From: Bryobacterales bacterium
Lineage (GTDB): Bacteria; Acidobacteriota; Terriglobia; Bryobacterales; Bryobacteraceae
Reading direction: 5' to 3'
Assembly: GCA_025353235.1 (NCBI GenBank)
Contig: JANXQZ010001151.1
Coordinates: forward strand, 1-8,650
Length of the DNA: 8,650 nucleotides
Positions within the stretch are counted from its first letter, which is position 1. Each line of letters begins with the position of its first letter. The position numbers and the translations under genes are program-made. The notes under the pieces are model-generated. The model was not told the DNA's origin. It saw only the letters and a list, made by a program, of their open reading frames with translations, and searched no databases. Shown here piece after piece: positions 6,392-8,650 of the stretch.

Positions 6392-6802
6392 CTACTGCGG
6401 CAGCTTGGTGGTTTGGTGCGCCGCAATGCGCCACGTTCCGCCTTGCTTCACCCAGACGTGGAGCATCATCACGTGATCGTCGAATGGCTTACCATTGCTG
6501 ATCCCAGTCGTCCGCACAAACGAGTGAGTGACTACGGCATCGCCGTACGGGACCACTCGACTCTTTTCGATGGTAACGTGCTCGTATTTCTGAGCCCCGC
6601 TCTTGAGCCGGTCGAGATATGCCTTCTTGGAATCCACGTTGCCGGTGGAGTGGGCATAGATCAATTCATCCGTATAAAGCTTATCGAGCGCCGCGACGTC
6701 TGCGCCCTGCACGGCGGCGGCCCAGGCCATATCGCGTTCCTGGAATGTTTGAGCCGAGAGGGCTGCGATCAGCCCCATGGCAATTACAAACAGCTTTATC
6801 AC
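6392..6802 (-). CDS. Secreted NTF2/SnoaL-like (DUF4440-type) small protein
   Basis: This 136-aa protein has a short signal peptide ([17 protein letters not shown], cleavage likely after Ala17), so it should be exported. The mature part (about 119 aa) looks like a single cone-shaped alpha+beta NTF2-like domain. It has an N-terminal helix with [35 protein letters not shown], and a C-terminal strand pair ending [22 protein letters not shown], typical of DUF4440/SnoaL-like proteins. These serve as small-molecule-binding or enzyme scaffolds, and no catalytic residues can be assigned. The start is GTG at 6802, overlapping the clpP stop as GTGA; the alternative ATG at codon 9 would lose the charged signal-peptide start. 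It is an unusual companion for clpP and a cytoplasmic protease, because it acts in a different compartment. Function unknown. Confidence 0.85.
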   Translation of the reverse strand: MIKLFVIAMGLIAALSAQTFQERDMAWAAAVQGADVAALDKLYTDELIYAHSTGNVDSKKAYLDRLKSGAQKYEHVTIEKSRVVPYGDAVVTHSFVRTTGISNGKPFDDHVMMLHVWVKQGGTWRIAAHQTTKLPQ

Positions 6803-7416
6803 CGGGCCGGAACCGGCGTGAGTTCGCGGCTCGCGATGATGCGGTCGATCAGCCCATATTCCAGCGCCTGATCAGGCTCTAGAATATAATCGCGATCCAC
6901 GTCCCGGGCAATCTTCTCCACCGGTTTGCCTGTCGCTTCGGCTAGGATCTCGTTAAGAGCCTGGCGCATCCGCAGTATTTCGCGCGCGTAAATATCGATG
7001 TCCGTAGCCTGTCCGCCCAGGCCGCTCATGGAGGGCTGGTGGATCAAAATTCGCGCATGCGGCAAACTGTAGCGCTTGCCTTTCGTTCCGCACGCCAGCA
7101 AGACTGCGGCCATGGAGGCAGCTTGTCCCAGGCAGTAGGTCACGATGTCCGGTTCCACCAGGCGCATCGTATCCAGGATCGCGAGTCCAGCGGTAATCGA
7201 CCCGCCGGGCGAGTTAATATACAGCGAAATATCTTTCTCCGGATCTTCGGCTGACAGGAACAGTATCTGCGCGATGACCAAATTCGCGACGTTATCATCA
7301 ATCGGAGTACCCAGAAAAATGATATTTTCTTTCAGCAGCCTCGAGTAGATATCGAACGCGCGCTCGCCGCGAGAGGTCTGCTCCACCACCATGGGTACCA
7401 GTACGGAATTGTTCAT
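6799..7416 (-). CDS. clpP: ATP-dependent Clp protease proteolytic subunit ClpP
   Basis: ClpP forms the tetradecameric proteolytic chamber that works with ClpX or ClpA/ClpC unfoldases in the cytoplasm. Counting from the ATG at 7416 the protein has 205 aa. Catalytic residues are Ser101 ([19 protein letters not shown]), His126 (ARILIHQPS) and Asp176 ([19 protein letters not shown]). The oxyanion-loop motif SPGGSITAG and the handle-region segment are present. An in-frame ATG four codons earlier (7428) exists, but the Shine-Dalgarno GGGAG (7426-7422) overlaps that codon and sits five bases before 7416, which decides the start. No ATPase gene (clpX) is adjacent within the window. Downstream the stop overlaps the GTG start of the NTF2-like gene, so clpP heads a three-gene coupled unit. 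Confidence 0.97.
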   Translation of the reverse strand: MNNSVLVPMVVEQTSRGERAFDIYSRLLKENIIFLGTPIDDNVANLVIAQILFLSAEDPEKDISLYINSPGGSITAGLAILDTMRLVEPDIVTYCLGQAASMAAVLLACGTKGKRYSLPHARILIHQPSMSGLGGQATDIDIYAREILRMRQALNEILAEATGKPVEKIARDVDRDYILEPDQALEYGLIDRIIASRELTPVPAR

Positions 7417-7497
7417 CGGAACTCCCATTCATATGATAAGCGATGGTTTGCGGGGAGTCGAAAAGGTTGTACGCGAGCGCGTTACGATTGGGTTCTT
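7417..7497. promoter_or_regulatory. Divergent intergenic region between clpP and the tryptophanase-like gene
   Basis: These 81 bases separate two divergent starts and must hold both promoters. On the minus strand TATCAT (7438-7433) is a 5-of-6 match to -10, but no convincing -35 precedes it and the resulting leader would be about ten bases. On the plus strand TACGAT (7483-7488) is a weak -10 too near the start at 7498. No operator palindrome or leader peptide of the tnaC kind is seen. Confidence 0.3.
7422..7426 (-). promoter_or_regulatory. Shine-Dalgarno GGGAG fixing the clpP start
   Basis: GGGAG lies five bases upstream of the ATG at 7416 and includes the G of the earlier in-frame ATG at 7428, which itself has no Shine-Dalgarno. 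This favours the shorter ClpP. Confidence 0.7.
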
Positions 7498-8650
7498 ATG
7501 AGAACGATCATCGAACCGTTCCGGATCAAGAGCGTCGAACCGCTTCGCTATAACACGAAGGAACACCGCGAACGCCTCCTTGAGCAAGCTGGCTACAACC
7601 TATTCCAGCTCCGCGCAGTCGACATTCTGATCGACCTGCTAACCGACTCGGGCACCAGCGCCATGTCCACCGAGCAATGGGCCGCAATGATGCGCGGGGA
7701 TGAATCCTACGCCGGGAGCGAGAGCTTCTACCGCCTCAGGCACGCCGCCACCAATCTAACCGGCTTTCGCAACATTATCCCAACCCATCAGGGACGCGCA
7801 GCTGAACGCATTCTATTCTCGATCCTCTGCAAACCAGGCGACGTGGTGCCAAACAACACGCACTTCGATACCACGCGCGCCAACATCGAGCATCAAGGGG
7901 CCGAGGCCGTTGATCTGCTTCTGCCCGCGGCGCGCGATACCCAAGCTCGCCTCCCATTCAAAGGCAACATGGATGTCCAGGCACTGGAAGCTCTCATTGA
8001 AGCGCGAGGCGCGACCCATATTCCGCTGATCATGATCACGGTGACCAACAACTCGGGCGGAGGCCAGCCGGTCTCCATGGCCAACATCGAGGCAGTGCGC
8101 CGCGTGGCTGACCGGTACGGCATCCCGCTGTATCTCGACGCCTGCCGGTTTGCCGAAAATGCCTGGTTCATCCGCCAGCAAGAAGCCGGATACCAGGATT
8201 GGACGCCGCGCGCCATCGCTCAAAAAATGTTCTCGCTAGCGGACGGATGTACGTTTTCCGCCAAGAAAGACGCGTTTGCAAACATCGGCGGCCTGCTCTG
8301 CACCAATGATGACCGGCTCGCCGAGCAAGAGAAGAATCTGCTGATCCTCACCGAAGGGTTCCCCACCTATGGCGGTTTAGCAGGCCGTGATCTGGACGCG
8401 ATCGCGGTCGGGCTGGACGAGGTGCTTCAGCCCGAGTATCTGGAGTACCGCATCGCGTCCACCGGCTATCTGGGTCGCCATATAGCCGACGGCGGCGTTC
8501 CTATCGTTGAACCGCCGGGCGGGCACGCCATCTACATTGATGCCGGACGCATGCTTCCGCACATCCTGCGCCATCACTTTCCAGGGCAAGCGCTTGCGGT
8601 GGAACTCTACCGGCACGCTGGAGTGCGGTCAGTAGAGATCGGTTCGGTCA
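7498..8650 (+). CDS. tnaA: Beta-eliminating PLP lyase, probable tryptophanase (tryptophan indole-lyase), C-terminus cut by the window edge
   Basis: 384 codons of a family enzyme that normally has about 460-470 aa are present. It is a fold-type I PLP enzyme of the tryptophanase/tyrosine phenol-lyase family, cleaving an aromatic amino acid to the free aromatic, pyruvate and ammonia. Seen are EPFRIKSVEP at 6-15, LLTDSGT at 47-53, Tyr71 in DESYAGS, PTHQGR at 95-100, Asp214 and Arg217 in LDACRFAEN, the PLP lysine Lys257 in FSAKKD, and EGFPTYGGLAGRD at 286-298. Overall wording (GYNLFQL, STEQWAAMMRGDE, LADGCTFSAKKD, IGGLLC) and numbering follow tyrosine phenol-lyase. However, position 124 is Asp (Thr124 in TPL; Asp in tryptophanase) and position 381 is Ile (Arg381, which binds the phenol hydroxyl, in TPL). 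This favours indole-lyase. The residue matching the active-site His/Phe near 448-460 is outside the window. The ATG at 7498 matches the family N-terminus; the Shine-Dalgarno is weak. Confidence 0.9.
   Translation, partial: MRTIIEPFRIKSVEPLRYNTKEHRERLLEQAGYNLFQLRAVDILIDLLTDSGTSAMSTEQWAAMMRGDESYAGSESFYRLRHAATNLTGFRNIIPTHQGRAAERILFSILCKPGDVVPNNTHFDTTRANIEHQGAEAVDLLLPAARDTQARLPFKGNMDVQALEALIEARGATHIPLIMITVTNNSGGGQPVSMANIEAVRRVADRYGIPLYLDACRFAENAWFIRQQEAGYQDWTPRAIAQKMFSLADGCTFSAKKDAFANIGGLLCTNDDRLAEQEKNLLILTEGFPTYGGLAGRDLDAIAVGLDEVLQPEYLEYRIASTGYLGRHIADGGVPIVEPPGGHAIYIDAGRMLPHILRHHFPGQALAVELYRHAGVRSVEIGSV

Noticed and set aside
7417..7497. tnaC-like leader peptide upstream of the lyase gene
   Set aside because: Only 81 bases separate the divergent starts, and no short Trp-containing frame with a following spacer is present.
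7813..8223. Minus-strand frames inside the tryptophanase-like gene
   Set aside because: Antisense shadows of a plus-strand gene with intact PLP-enzyme motifs; no independent support.

Overview
The window is about 57% GC and densely packed. It reads as a chromosomal segment of a free-living heterotrophic bacterium. Gene order, base composition, tight stop/start overlaps and a REP-like multi-hairpin repeat suggest an acidobacterium of the Solibacter/Bryobacter type. That placement is an inference from general resemblance, not from a marker gene.

Left part (1-5065, all on the minus strand): a histidine biosynthesis operon, read right to left as hisI, hisG, hisD, hisC, a HAD-family phosphatase, hisB and the beginning of hisH, which leaves the window at base 1. 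From hisG onward the genes are fused at their borders (TAAATG, GTGA, ATGA, a 14-nt overlap, GTGA), so they are surely one translationally coupled unit. The HAD gene lies between the aminotransferase (hisC) and the dehydratase (hisB) and is the natural candidate for the otherwise missing histidinol-phosphate phosphatase. hisI is separated from hisG by 172 nt that contain a remarkable 92-nt element (4545-4636). A 7-bp closing stem encloses four back-to-back hairpins, each with a 4-nt loop and no unpaired base between stems.

Junction (5066-5193): upstream of hisI there is a good sigma70-like promoter (TTGAAT, 16 nt, extended -10 TGGTATACT) inside the end of the preceding gene. It is followed by a possible 9-codon leader peptide with two His codons, then an intrinsic terminator whose U-tract ends 5 nt before the hisI start codon. 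The order and alternative pairings fit a transcription attenuator for the his operon. The promoter and terminator are visible in sequence; the attenuation mechanism is a hypothesis.

Middle part (5162-7416, minus strand): clpP, a small secreted NTF2/SnoaL-like (DUF4440-type) protein, and a cytoplasmic subtilisin-like S8 peptidase with an N-terminal four-cysteine zinc-ribbon-like module. The three genes are joined by a GTGA overlap and a TAGATG junction, so they form a second coupled operon. It contains two unrelated serine proteases.

Right part (7498-8650, plus strand): a beta-eliminating PLP lyase diverges from clpP and runs off the right end. Overall it resembles tyrosine phenol-lyase, but two specificity positions (Asp124, Ile381) are of the tryptophanase type, so tryptophan indole-lyase is the better call. 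No mobile-element gene, tRNA, rRNA or CRISPR array is seen.
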